DNA of 64,000 nt from Eucommia ulmoides (lineage: Eukaryota; Streptophyta; Magnoliopsida; Garryales; Eucommiaceae). The position numbers were made by a program, and so were the translations under genes. Each line of letters begins with the position of its first letter. The stretch's first letter is position 1. The notes beneath the pieces were generated by a model. That model did not search any database. It was not told the DNA's origin and saw only the letters and a list, made by a program, of their open reading frames with translations. Of the stretch, positions 11,291 to 22,022 are shown piece after piece. Where the stretch lies: assembly GCA_016647705.1 (NCBI GenBank), contig CM028333.1, forward strand, positions 20,950,243 through 21,014,242. Direction: 5' to 3'.

Positions 11291-12987
11291 TGGTAGGTGT
11301 AAATTACCTACGTATTTCCAATCCGAATTTGTTAGTTTTCGAGTACGTTTATAGTTATTTTTATATATTTTTATACTTTTTGTATAAATCAGGTGTGTGG
11401 AGCAAAAAGATAGGAAACTGGAGCAAAAATGATGAGATCGAACCGAAGGCGAGTCGAAGTTACAGTGGATAAACAAGCAAGGAGGCAAAAATATGAAGGA
11501 AGCCCACCGCCTAGGCGTTCAGACCTTCGCCTAGGTAGTGAAGATGCTGAGAATGACAAAAGGCTACTGACAGCCCATCGCCTAGGAAAAAAATTCCTCC
11601 GCCTAGGTGGAAACCCCAGTAGAAACATTTCCAAGTCCACCGCCTACTTTTTCGCCTAGGTGGTCACCAAACCTGCAAAGTCGGTACAGGTGCTGTAACT
11701 TCAAGACTATTTTGGACTATTATTAAGTCCGATTTTGGAAATACTCAAAACATGGAAGTTGTATATCTTGTTCTTAGATTTCCATAGGTTTTTGAATCAC
11801 CTCAATCAGAGTTCGAATGAAGAAGTTACAGCCAAAACAAAATTGTAAACCTGCAGTAACTTCGCCTAGAAGAATTTTTATTCACCTAGGCGAATTTCCG
11901 GCAGAAAGTTAACCGACTTAACTTCACCTAGGCGAAGTTTTATTCGCCTAGGCGAAAATCCTGCAGCACACCCTTGATATTTATTAGATATTTTGAGATC
12001 TTTTGGGATATTTTTTTCCTTCTCTCCTCCTCTCTTCCCTCCCTTCAGCCCTTAAGGCCTTAGGCCATATTTTAGGAGTAGGGTTAGGGATTTTTGAGGG
12101 AGAGCTCTCAACCAGAGGTGGAGGATCAACGAGAAAGCGATCGATCGACGTTTCTAGCAGCAAATCTTCGGATATCGGCTAAGTCGCTCATTTTCTCTCT
12201 TTAGTTTCTTCATTTTGGTTATTGTTGTGCATGTTTAGCTTGTTTTACATTGTATAAATGGTTAGGGACATGAGTTAAACATGGATTGTAATAGGGATTA
12301 ATGTATTATTTATGAAAATGTAGTTTTGGTTGAATTTGTGTTTCGTTCTTGGTTGTTCTTCGTATGTTGATTGTGTTGCCGTGTTTTCTATGATTATATA
12401 CTAGTTTAGATATATTGAGAATATGGGGTTTGACACTCGGGAGAGGTAACCCCGGATTCGGAGTAGGGTTAACACAACATGACAATCTAACGACCTGAGA
12501 GAGCGTTAGAAAGTGTGCAATCGATGATGTTGGGGCGAGACTCACGTGACCTAGAGTCGTTAAGACGTTGAGGGGGACTTTGGCATTGATACGAAGTCAC
12601 GTATTCTCCTATCTTACACTTGAAAGAGGTGGCGAGGGAGTTTACGAACCGCGATTGTCGAATACGCCGAACACCGCTAATGTTAACTAAAACGAAATCA
12701 AACGCATTTAAGTAAATAAAATTAATCCCTAGGCAATCTACTCCCCTAAACAATGTCAAATTAGTATTTATAGTATAGTTAAATTAATTAGTATTTTAGT
12801 TTAGTATTAGTAATTAATTAAATTCTATTTTTAGCGCTTAGATAAAATTAGGTTATGACAATCGCGATACTTGATAGTAATCTCAATCAATCTCTGTGGA
12901 TACGATACCCGACCGAAAGGTCTACTATACTAAAACTTGATCCGTATGCTTGCGGTGAAAGTGGCAGCACATTATTTGCAGCCACCA
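11291..12987 (+). repeat. 3' LTR of N1
   Basis: Starts TGGTAGGTGTAAATTACC and ends GCCACCA, followed by the CTTGC target duplication. Length is 1697 bp. It is close to the 5' copy but visibly diverged by point changes and small indels. It carries the same two CCTAGG clusters (about 11507-11660 and 11860-11962); the second is better preserved here than in the 5' copy. Confidence 0.85.
11507..11962. repeat. Palindrome clusters (CCTAGG core) in N1 3' LTR
   Basis: Equivalent to the clusters in the 5' LTR. Units include CACCGCCTAGGCG at about 11505, TCCGCCTAGGTGGAAA at about 11597, and TTCACCTAGGCGAA and TTCGCCTAGGCGAA pairs in the second cluster. One unit has lost its second half (TTCGCCTAGAAGAA). 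Confidence 0.85.
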
Positions 12988-13700
12988 CTTGCGATGACGG
13001 CCAAAAACCATGGCACACATTCTCACCCTCCAATAACTACTTGACGAGTCGTTGGGGGATTATGCAGAACAGTTTAACAAAGAAGTCGCTAGCTGCTGCA
13101 ATGAGGTTTTCAACGTCGTCACGATAAATGCTTTCATTGACGTCCTCAGGCATCGGAGACTATGTTACCATATTTGCTCCAATCTTTAGCCGAATCTTGA
13201 AGCCGCACTCGATAAGGGAACACGAATCCACAATGCCGACCTGAGGGAGACAACTAAGAAGGATCGTGAATGGGACAAAAGAAAAAATCAAGGTAGAGAA
13301 TAGTCCAAATCGGGCTCAAGGGTCCAGGAGGCTGCAGGCCGAGGGGAGGTTAGGCCCTCTGCCCGAGGACTAGAGGCCATTTTCACTCCCAGGGCATCAT
13401 CAGCAGGGATTCACCTCGCTCATGGATTCGATCACTACCATCTACACTGAGAACGAGTAGAGGGACCTTTTTCTTCCTCTTCCAGCTCCAAGGGGTAAAC
13501 CAATGGGGAGATAATTAAATAAGTATTATGAATTCCACCGGGATAGATGCCATCCTACGGAGGATTGCTTCCAACTTTGGAAAGAAACCGAGGCCCTCAT
13601 CAGCCAGGGGCATTTAGGCCACTATGTCCAAAGAGATAGCCAAGCATCGGGGCACGAGGGGTATGACCCCCGTGACTTGTAGGGGCTAAAGGAGGAGGGC
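12988..13700 (+). pseudogene. Element F gag, 3' part
   Basis: Continues after the CTTGC duplication. The motif ESLGDYAEQFNKEV (about 13045-13090) is the end of the capsid domain. A His/Cys motif of the Tat type lies at about 13524-13570: HRDRCHPTEDCFQL, with the usual first Cys replaced by Tyr. ETEALISQGHLGHYV follows. The frame is broken by stops and shifts. Confidence 0.65.
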
Positions 13701-13894
13701 TAATTGCAATCACCCTCTGCCTAGAGTTAAAAGGACAAGGGATGATAATGAGTAGAAGGTAGATGGCGAGATCCACGTCGTTCATGGTGGGCTCAGCCTT
13801 CGTAGAAAGACAACGTCTTCTAGAAAGAGGTATAAGCACAAGGCCAAAAGTAAAGCAACCGAAGATGTATTCAAGGTAAGCACAATAGATACCA

Positions 13895-14370
13895 CTGAGC
13901 GTAATGTCATCTCCTTTAGTGAGGCTGACCTTCGAGGTGTGCATGTCCCCCATGATGATGCCCTCGTCATCATTACCCTCATCAACCATTTCAAAATGGA
14001 AATGATTTTGGTAGACGCTAGAAGTTATGCCAATATCATTTTCAATTGGGTATTCCAGAAGATGAAGATCGACCCCAGTCCTTTGAAGCCCGCGAGGGGC
14101 CTCTTGGTTGGGTTTAGGGGTGACATGGTCAATGCAATGGGATGGGTCTTTCTTCCCATCACGGTTGGAACTTTTCCTAGAACCTCGACGATGTGGACCA
14201 AGTTCTTGATGGTCGACAAGCCATCCCTCTATAATGACATTATGGGGTGCCCTACAGTGGCAGTTCTTAGGGCGGTCTGTTCCCCTTATCATTATTTCAT
14301 GAAATTTCCCACCGAGAAGGGAGTGGGAGAAGTGAAGGGAGACCACAAGACCTCCAAGTCCTATTCTTAG
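13895..14370 (+). pseudogene. Element F aspartic protease
   Basis: The sequence VISFSEADLRGVHVPHDDAL precedes the protease core, a typical Tat/Retand arrangement. The catalytic DSG-type motif reads DARSYANII, so the Ser and Gly after the Asp are replaced and the protease is probably inactive. Downstream motifs GRP-to-GCPTV and MKFPTEKGVGEVKGD are recognisable, and the last marks the usual protease-to-RT linker. Its role would be to cut the Gag-Pol polyprotein in the particle. Confidence 0.75.
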
Positions 14371-14569
14371 AGGGCGTTGGAGACTAGGAAATAGAAATTA
14401 AAGATAGAGACAAAGCTCGAGGATAATGAGCTTATGGCTCTAGACAATGGGTCGGGTCTGGTGCCCATCGAAGATCCCAAAAAGAGAAGGATGGTCTCCG
14501 ACCACACGAAGAGCAGGTGGAGACCCCGATCCACCCCCACAATAAATGAAAGGACAGTAAGGATTGATA

Positions 14570-15324
14570 CAGGTCTTGACCTGGAGCAGAGAACCAAACT
14601 CACAGATCTTCTCTAGAGAAACTATGATGTGTTTGCTTGGTCGAATGAAGAGCTGCCAGGGATTCATCCAGGCATGGCGATATACTGCTTACACGCTGAC
14701 CCGTACCACCCACTCGTGACATAGAGGAGAAAAAAGTTCCACACTGAGCGACAAAAAATCATCGAAGAAGAAATGGATAAGTTGATTAAATTAGGCATGG
14801 TGGAGAAAGTTAAGTTTCCAGACTGGCTCGCTAATGTGGTCCTGGAACCTAAAGCCAGCAACAAGTGGCGCCTCTGCGTTGACATCATGAACCTGAACAA
14901 AGCATGCCTGAAAGACTTCTTCCCCCTCCTAAAAATCGACATTGTCATTGACGCTATTATGGGTTATGAGCGCCTAAGTTTCCTCGATGGTTATGCCAAA
15001 TACAATTAGATTCCCATGTTCTCTCCCGATAAGAGCATGACTTCTTTCATTATGGACAATGGGATATACTGATATAAGGTTATGTTGTTCGGCTTGCGCA
15101 ATACTTGCACAACCTACCAACGCCTGGTGAATAAGATGTTCAAAGAAGAGATCGGGCAGAGAATGGAAGTCTACATTGATGACAAGTTAGTCAAGAGCTC
15201 GAGGGATTCCGACCACATCAAACAACTCCAAAACTGCTTTGACAAACTCAAGTCTCATCGCATGAAGCTCAACCCCAACAAGTGCATCTTCAAAGTTTCT
15301 GCCAGGAAGTTCCTCGGGTATATG
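14570..15324 (+). pseudogene. Element F reverse transcriptase, first part
   Basis: RT begins near LDLEQRTKLTDLL and contains YDVFAWSNEELPGI, WRLCVDIMNLNKAC and LSFLDGYAKYN. The catalytic YIDD at about 15172-15183 is intact, followed by FLGYM. In-frame stops occur at 14614-14616 (TAG), about 14719, 15007-15009 and about 15068-15070. The frame is cut exactly after the ATG of FLGYM by the minus-strand insertion at 15325 and resumes at 23654. Confidence 0.85.
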
Positions 15325-16743
15325 TGGTAGCGGGATATTACGTCGCTACTTTCACCACAAGTGTATGGGTTAAGTTTTAGTATAGAGTGGGAAGAGTAAG
15401 GGTTGTCATATCCACAGAGATTGGATTAGATTATCGTTAAGTACCGCGATCATCATAACCTAACTTTATTTAGGCGACTTGAATATAGTTTTTGTAATAC
15501 TATACTAAACTAAGTTAATTAAACTAATTAACTAATATACTCGTATTAACATTAATGGGAGTAAATTTCCTAGGGATTAACTTTGTCCTGTTAAACGTGT
15601 TCCTTTCAATTTAGTTTATATTAATGACATTTATCCTATCCGACAATCTCGGTATCGAAATCTCACTCACTACCTCTCTTGAGTGTAAAGTGAATGAATG
15701 TGTGACTTCCCGTAACGCTGAAGTCCCACTCAAGTGTCTATATGACACTTGGTCACATGAGTCTCGCCCCAACATCACGGATTGTACACTTTCTAACGCC
15801 CTCCCGGGTCATTAGATCGTTGTGTGGTGTTTAAACCCTAGTTCGAATTCGGAGTTACCTCTCTCAAGTGTCAAACCCCATATTTTCCATATATCATAAC
15901 AAGCATTTACACATGGAAGAACAATAAACACAATAGGATAACAAAGAACAACCGTTAACAAAGCATCAATTTATTCAAACAACATTTTCGTGGATTATAT
16001 CAACCTCTAGACAATATATGTTTAGCTACACATGGCCAAAGCCCAATATACAACAATACACAAGCTAAACATAATAAAACAATCAACCAAACTAAAAGAT
16101 GAAGAGCGAAACAAGGAGACTAGCCATTATCTAAAGAACCGATGTGAAAATCGCTCCGAGAATGCATCATCTTCTCAGCCTTGATGATCTTCTCTTGGTT
16201 GATAGGCCTTGGAGCTCTGAAGACACTCCCAAAAACTTCTTAGGTGTGTTGGGGAAGAAGAGAGATATAAATGGGAATAAAAAAATCAACAAAATATCCT
16301 AAAATATCTAAACTGTTAGGCGGATGACCACTGCAGCGGTGGGCATGTCGGCAGCTTCACCACTGCAGCGGTGAGAGAATAGTGGGTTTTCTTGTTTTAT
16401 TCACTGCTGCGGTGGTGAACGAGCAGACAACTCTCTACATTTTGACCGTTGCGGCGGTGGGATCACTACTGCAGTGGTGGACTGCAGGCAATTCTCTGTA
16501 TTTTCACCGCTGCAGCGGTGGGTGCAGGCTTCTCATCTTTGCCTTTTTGCTCGTTTTCACCACTGTTCTTCTACCGTCTTGCTCCGATATGATAATTTAA
16601 AGACCATTTTCATCCCTTTTTGACCCAAATACTTGATTGATAAGAAAAAGAATAAAAACATATTAAAATATATAAAACGCTAAAATAATACTCGAAAACT
16701 ATCAAAACCGGCTTGAGAATAAATAGATAAATTACACCTATCA
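15325..16743 (-). repeat. 3' LTR of element D
   Basis: On the minus strand it starts TGATAGGTGTAATTTATC and ends CCCGCTACCA. Length is 1419 bp. It contains the conserved Athila-type block near its end and one cluster of CACCGC/GCGGTG palindromes with a TGCA or TGCG core (about 16328-16520). The adjacent minus-strand PPT is the TAGGGGGTATT at about 16744-16754. Confidence 0.85.
16325..16522. repeat. Palindrome cluster (TGCA/TGCG core) in LTR of D
   Basis: About six to seven units. CACCGCTGCAGCGGTG at 16505-16520 is a perfect 16-bp palindrome. Others are variants such as CCACTGCAGCGGTG, CACTGCTGCGGTGGTG and CACTACTGCAGTGGTG. Spacing is irregular, about 20-60 bp. Confidence 0.85.
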
Positions 16744-18692
16744 AATACCCCCTAACTTAGAATTTTGCTAGTCCTCGAGCAAAACACTCACACTAAAATA
16801 AAAAACACAACGAATAAACTAACACAAAAACTAAAAACGAATAAAAAGACAAAATACCTAAACATAACAATATGCGAGTTTTGAGTTCAACTATCGACCC
16901 AAATATTTTTCCATCAACAACCCCCAAAATGTTATCGAGTTCATGAGTAAAACGCACCATGTGGTGTTCTAGAATTTCGACATTCAATAATGTTAAATGC
17001 CATTCTAGATCCTTTCAACGTGTGTGTGCAAAACTCAATAATATAGCTATCCAAGACCGAATTCGATTATCCACCAACGAAGCTCACGACTTTAACCATA
17101 AATGATTAGGATATCCATACACCTGACTGGGTTCTACTCTCCACTAATGTAGGCTTGGAAGTTCAAAAAGATCAATAGGACTTGGTGAGGTTTGGAACAT
17201 GGCCAAGGGTATATCGGAAATATAAAATAAGTTAACGTTGTTAACTCAACGAAACCCATGGCACAACTCTTAGCAAAAAATCACTCTCGAATCCCTATAG
17301 ATAAATTTGAAACAACCCTGAACTAACATTTTAGAACGTTGTACTCACTTGTTAAAAGAAACGAAAATTGAACAATATTTACATAATTTTTTTTAACCAC
17401 ACCACCAAACTTATTCGATTTTACAATTTCACGGGCATGGTTAAAACGAAAGAAAAAAAATGACAAGTGAGTATTTAAATACCGTACCAATGAAAAGTTC
17501 GCCCTAAACCCAACTGTTCAGTTCGAGTAGTATACACGAATGCTAACTTGATTCACTCAAATTGTGCCTTCGATTTAGCGACTTGGGTTTGGAAAATTTT
17601 TTATCGGCCAAGGTATTTGTTACATGTTCAGAATTGAAACAAAAAATTGGCTTCGACAGAGTAACAAGGGATAAACATATTACAAGGTCAACTTCAAAGG
17701 CCCAAGCGAATCAAATGAATGCCTAAATCACGTCTCTTGAACAACCTCGCCTAGGATTTTGCCTCAAGTTTCCACCAATCAGGTTCTAGAATCCCTTAAA
17801 TTCTCATGAATTTAGCTAATGAATAATCGACCTCAAATCAATTGAATAGTTATACATTGAGTCTATGTGCTCGTGCAAATTTGGATCCACAATAACTTCT
17901 ACCAAAATGACATGCCAAGCATACAGAACACACATGAATGGGCGTTACCCTTAACCATGAAAAACAACCAGGGGATAATTTCATCATCGAGTAATAGCCC
18001 AGATGAACGCAAAACTCAGCATGCAACAACAACAAACAAAAGCACATTCTACACTAAACAAACATACACACAATAAACTAAACAACATTTAAACATACTA
18101 AAATACTATACATCACCCCCAAATTTAAAATGGACAGTGTCCTCAATGACCCAATCATCAATCTCAACATTTGAAATAAAACATGCCGATGAAGGGTATT
18201 TAGAACACGTACCTGGGAAGCGAGACAATCTCGCCTCCGAATGAAATCGGCGGTGATGGATTTAATTTATTTTAAACTTGGGTTGCCTCCCAAGAAGTAC
18301 TTGGTTTATTGTCCTCGGATTGACACAAAGAAGTGCTCGTCAAAGAGCGACTTTCGCCTATAGTAAGTGTTGTACAACACCACATATGGGCCTTGATTGT
18401 TAACACCCTCAAGATTGAAGAGATATGGAAATATATGGTTCAAGCTTTCAACAAGATTCTACTCCATCTCATGTGCTTGGTGGGCATGAAAGAGCGTTGA
18501 TAATGGTGGCGAAGGATAAGTGAGCCACATCAGATCCTCGTAGATGTGATCATCTTGGATTGGTAGTGGCATCACAATGTGGATCTCTAATGGTGAAGAA
18601 TTATAATCGGTAGTCCATGCTTGGGTTCCCGTCTCATTCTAATAATCATCGTTGAACTCACCCAAGCTCCTTTCGCTTGTATCCGGTTCCTC
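16744..18692 (-). other. Noncoding tail of element D
   Basis: No usable reading frame. On the minus strand it holds the block TTGGGAGGCAACCCAAG (about 18282-18298), which follows pol in Athila elements. Then comes a tail resembling those of N1 and the complete Athila element, including the ACATTAGTGGAG-type block (about 17133-17150) and the GAGGACTAGCAAAATTC block just before the PPT. Confidence 0.7.
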
Positions 18693-19217
18693 CTAGTGGC
18701 TTTCATAAATGAATATGGCTTGTTTGTCTTTCAGTGCCACCGCTTCAAATTCGGCCTCAATGAAGCAAAGAAGATGACCGATTTGCGTCTCAAGAGACTT
18801 GGCGGTCTTATCAATTTCAGCATAGGTTGTCTCAATAGTATCAAAACGAAACTCATACTCATTAAGCCAGTCATTCGTTTTCCTCCAAAACACTTGGCTC
18901 TCCCCTATAAATTCAACAAATATTACTTCCAGGGAGGGAGAAGACTCAACATATTGGTCCGGGGTGTCAATCCATGGCTCCGAAATGGTGGAACTATCTT
19001 GAAAGCTTTGGTAGCTTGTTGAATAATTCCAATAATAAAAATTATACTCGGCCATGGCTTCCAACAATCGATAGGCTTCATCTGTAGTTAGTTGGTCAAA
19101 AGAGGTGGTACGGTTTCCTCTATCTGCCCACGTTCTAGTTGCGGCTAATAACCCGTCGAGGAAGTTCAATAGTTGAAACTTCCTCAATAAAGGATGATTT
19201 GGGAACCAGAGTAGCAA
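18693..19217 (-). CDS. Truncated gag-like ORF of element D
   Basis: An uninterrupted 174-codon frame from an ATG at 19217, about 200 bp after the PBS. Residues about 18-60 resemble the end of the Athila capsid domain: the motif LTTDEAYRLLEAMAEYN corresponds to the 'PEEAYELIEEMA.N.YQW' region. The second half (VEFIGESQVFWRKTNDWL, IDKTAKSLETQIGHLL) matches the helical region that follows in Athila Gag. The N-terminal two thirds of Gag, any nucleic-acid-binding end and all of pol are missing. It may be an expressed partial Gag or a chance survival. Confidence 0.6.
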   Translation of the reverse strand: MLLWFPNHPLLRKFQLLNFLDGLLAATRTWADRGNRTTSFDQLTTDEAYRLLEAMAEYNFYYWNYSTSYQSFQDSSTISEPWIDTPDQYVESSPSLEVIFVEFIGESQVFWRKTNDWLNEYEFRFDTIETTYAEIDKTAKSLETQIGHLLCFIEAEFEAVALKDKQAIFIYESH

Positions 19218-19436
19218 ATCCTTGTATCAATCCCAAGCACAAAAAAAAGACTTGGAATCTTATTGAAAGAAACAAATGAGGACTTGTCGATGATCCATCT
19301 TCAAGCACCTTGTAAAATAAACAAAACTAAAAACAAAAATTATAAACAAAATTAATGCCTAAATTAAAATCAAGTTGTTTACTCACAATATCAACAACAA
19401 TCTAAAAACCAATCCCCGATAACGGCGCCAAAAACT

Positions 19437-20143
19437 TGGTAGCGGGATATTACATCGCTACTTTCACCGCAAGTGTACAGGTCAAGTTTTAGTATAGAGT
19501 GGGAAAAGTAAGGGTTGCCATATCCACAGGGATAAGATCAGATTATCGTTAAGTACTGGGACCATCATAACCTAACTTTATCTAGGCGACTTAAATGTAG
19601 TTTTTATAATAATATACAAAACTAAGTTAATTAAACTAATTAACTAATATACTAATATTGACGTCAATGGGAATAAATTGCCTAGGGATTAACTTCATCC
19701 ATTAAAACGTGTTCGTTTCAATCTAGTTTATATTAACGGCATTCATCCTATCCGACAATCTCGATATCGAAATCTCACTCACTACTTCTTTCGAGTGTAA
19801 AGTGAATGAATATGTGACTTCACGTCAACGTCGAAGTCCCACTCAAGCGTCTATACGACACTTGGTCACATGAGTCTCGCCCCAACGTTATGGATTGCAC
19901 ATTTTCTAACGCCCTCTCGGGTTGTTAGATCGTCGTGTTGTGTTTAAACCCTAGTCCGAATTCAGGGTTACCTCTCCCGAGTATCAAACCCCATATTCTC
20001 TATATATCATAATAAACATATAAACATGAAAGAATGGTAAACACAAACTGAATACGAAGAACAATCATTAACAAAACATTAATTTATTCAAATAACGTTT
20101 TTCGTGGATTACATCAAGCTCTAGACAATATATGTTTAGCTAT
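19437..20143 (-). repeat. 5' LTR of element D, PBS-side part
   Basis: Matches 15325 to about 16028 of the other LTR. It stops after the TTTAGCTA block, where element C begins. The remainder of this LTR is at 23237-23653. Between the two parts about 340 bp of LTR (equivalent to about 16029-16366) is missing. Confidence 0.85.
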
Positions 20144-22022
20144 TGATGGCCGTTAAATTAGCGCTGTCACTTTTACCGAAAGCGTATGGATCAAGTTTTA
20201 GTATAGTGAACCTTTTCAGGTCGGGTATCGTATCCACAGGGATTGGTGTCGTTACTATCGAGTACTGTGATTATCATAACCTAACTTTATCTAGGCAATA
20301 AAAAATTGTATTTAATTAATACTAATACTAAAATACTAACTAAATTGACTAATACTAATATTGGGATAGTTTTGGGGAGTAGATTGCCTAGGGATTAACT
20401 TTATTTACTTAAATACGTTTGGTTTTGTTTTAGTCTATGTTAACGGCGTTCGACTTATTTAACAATCTCGGTTCGTAAACTCCTCCGCCATCTTTCCCAA
20501 GTGTAAGACGGGAGAATACGCGACTTCGTGTCAACGAAGAAGTCCCCCTCAACGTCTTAACAACCCTAAACCATGTGAGTCTCGCCCCAACGTCATTGAC
20601 TGCACACAATCCAACTCCCTCCCGGGTTATTGGATCGTCGCGTTGTTTTTACCCTATCAACAATCTCTATTCTAAAACTCCCCCAATACCTCTCCCGAGT
20701 ATAAGACGAGGGAATACGTGACTTCACGTCAATGCTGAAGTCCCCCTCAACGTCTTAACGACTCTAGGTCACGTGAGTCTCGCCCCAACGTCATCGATTA
20801 TCCACAATCCAAACCCCGACAGGGTTATAGGATTGTGGCGTTCGTTTATACTAGTCCAAATCTGGGGTTACTTCTTCCGAGAGTCAAACCCTTTATTCTC
20901 TAAATATAAATCTAAGCACGATAAACAAATAATAAGGCACACACAATCAACATATGAAGAACAACCAAGAACGAAACATAAACTTAACCAAAATCACATT
21001 TTCATAAATAAAATATTAATCCCCATTACAATCTATGTTTAGCTCGTGGCCCTAACCATATAAACAACAAAAACCGAACTAAACATGCTCAACAATCTAC
21101 AAAAATGAAGAAAACAAAGAGAGAAGCGGAAAAACTTAGCCGATATCCGAAGATTTAGCGCTAAAATCGTCATCCGATTGCTCCTCCTTCATCTTCTTCT
21201 TTGGGATTGAATGAGAACTCTCCAAAACCCTCTCTATATTCTATCTAACCTAATAAAATCCCTCTTGGCCGGAAGGAAGAGAGGAGAGAAGGATATAGGG
21301 CCAAAAATATCCTAAAATATCTAAAAATACTTTACAAGTGCATGGAGACCGCCGCAGCGGTGGTGTCACCGCTGCGGCGGTGAATATACAAAGCTGTTAC
21401 AAAGTTTCAGCAGTTTTACCACCGTGGCGGTGGTGTCACCGCTGCGGCGGTGACACACTTTCTTGTTTTGGCTGTAACATCTTCGTTCAAGCTCCGATTG
21501 AGGTGATTCAAAAACCTATGGAAATCTAAGAAAAAGATATACAACTTCTATGTTTTGAGTGTTTCCAAAATATGATTGAATCATAGTCCAAAATAGCCTT
21601 GAAGTTACAACATCTGTACTGGCTTTGCAGGTTTGGTGACCGCCTAGGTGAAGAAGTAGGCAGTGGACTTAGAAATGTTTCTGTTGGGGTTTCCGCCTAG
21701 GTGGAGGAATTTTCTGCCTAGGCAGTGGGCTATCAGTAGTCTTTTGTCATTCTCAGCATCTTCACTGCCTAGGTGGAGGTCTGGATACCTAGGCAATGGG
21801 CTTTCTTCATATTTTTGCCTCTTTACTTGTTTATCCACCGTAACTTCGACTCGCCTTCGGTTTGATCTCATCGTTTTCGCTCCAATTTCCTATCTTTTTA
21901 CCCCACACACCTGATTTATAAAAAAAGTAAGAAAACTAATTAAAACATAATAAAATACTATATAAACGCATGAAAACTAACTTAATTCGGTTTGGAAATA
22001 TGTAGGTAGATCACACCTATCA
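20144..22022 (-). repeat. LTR of element C, with an internal duplication and both palindrome types
   Basis: About 1.88 kb, longer than the N1 LTR because the block with TCCCCCTCAACGTCTTAACR and GTGAGTCTCGCCCCAACGTC occurs twice (about 20460-20650 and 20665-20850). It carries a TGCG-core palindrome cluster at 21348-21460 and a CCTAGG cluster at about 21638-21800. In the N1 LTR both corresponding positions hold CCTAGG units. Confidence 0.8.
21345..21805. repeat. Two adjacent palindrome clusters with different cores
   Basis: First cluster: GACCGCCGCAGCGGTGGTG, CACCGCTGCGGCGGTG (twice) and CACCGTGGCGGTGGTG. Second cluster: GACCGCCTAGGTG, CCGCCTAGGTGGAGG, TGCCTAGGCAGTGG, TGCCTAGGTGGAGG and ATACCTAGGCAATGG. 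The DNA between them (CTGTAACATCTTCGTTCAAG and onward) aligns with the N1 LTR. Confidence 0.85.

Larger units (their letters stand above)
7783..12987 (+). mobile_element. Coding-poor Athila-derived LTR element (N1) nested in F gag
   Basis: Two LTRs (7783-9469 and 11291-12987) flank a 1.8-kb interior. The insertion is bounded by an exact 5-bp duplication, CTTGC, at 7778-7782 and 12988-12992. The tRNA-Asp-type PBS and the polypurine tract are intact, but no gag, protease, RT or integrase is present. It is a large-retrotransposon-derivative-like, non-autonomous element that must have been mobilised in trans. Its tail and PPT resemble those of the coding Athila element at 43694-56705, which identifies its origin. 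Confidence 0.85.

Noticed and set aside
13600-14346. 248-codon minus-strand frame, one of the longest open frames
   Set aside because: It is antisense to the clearly recognised protease of element F (HVPHDDAL, MKFPTEKGVGEV) and has no motif of its own.
18621-19022. 133-codon plus-strand frame
   Set aside because: Shadow of the minus-strand gag-like ORF at 18693-19217, which has recognisable family motifs.
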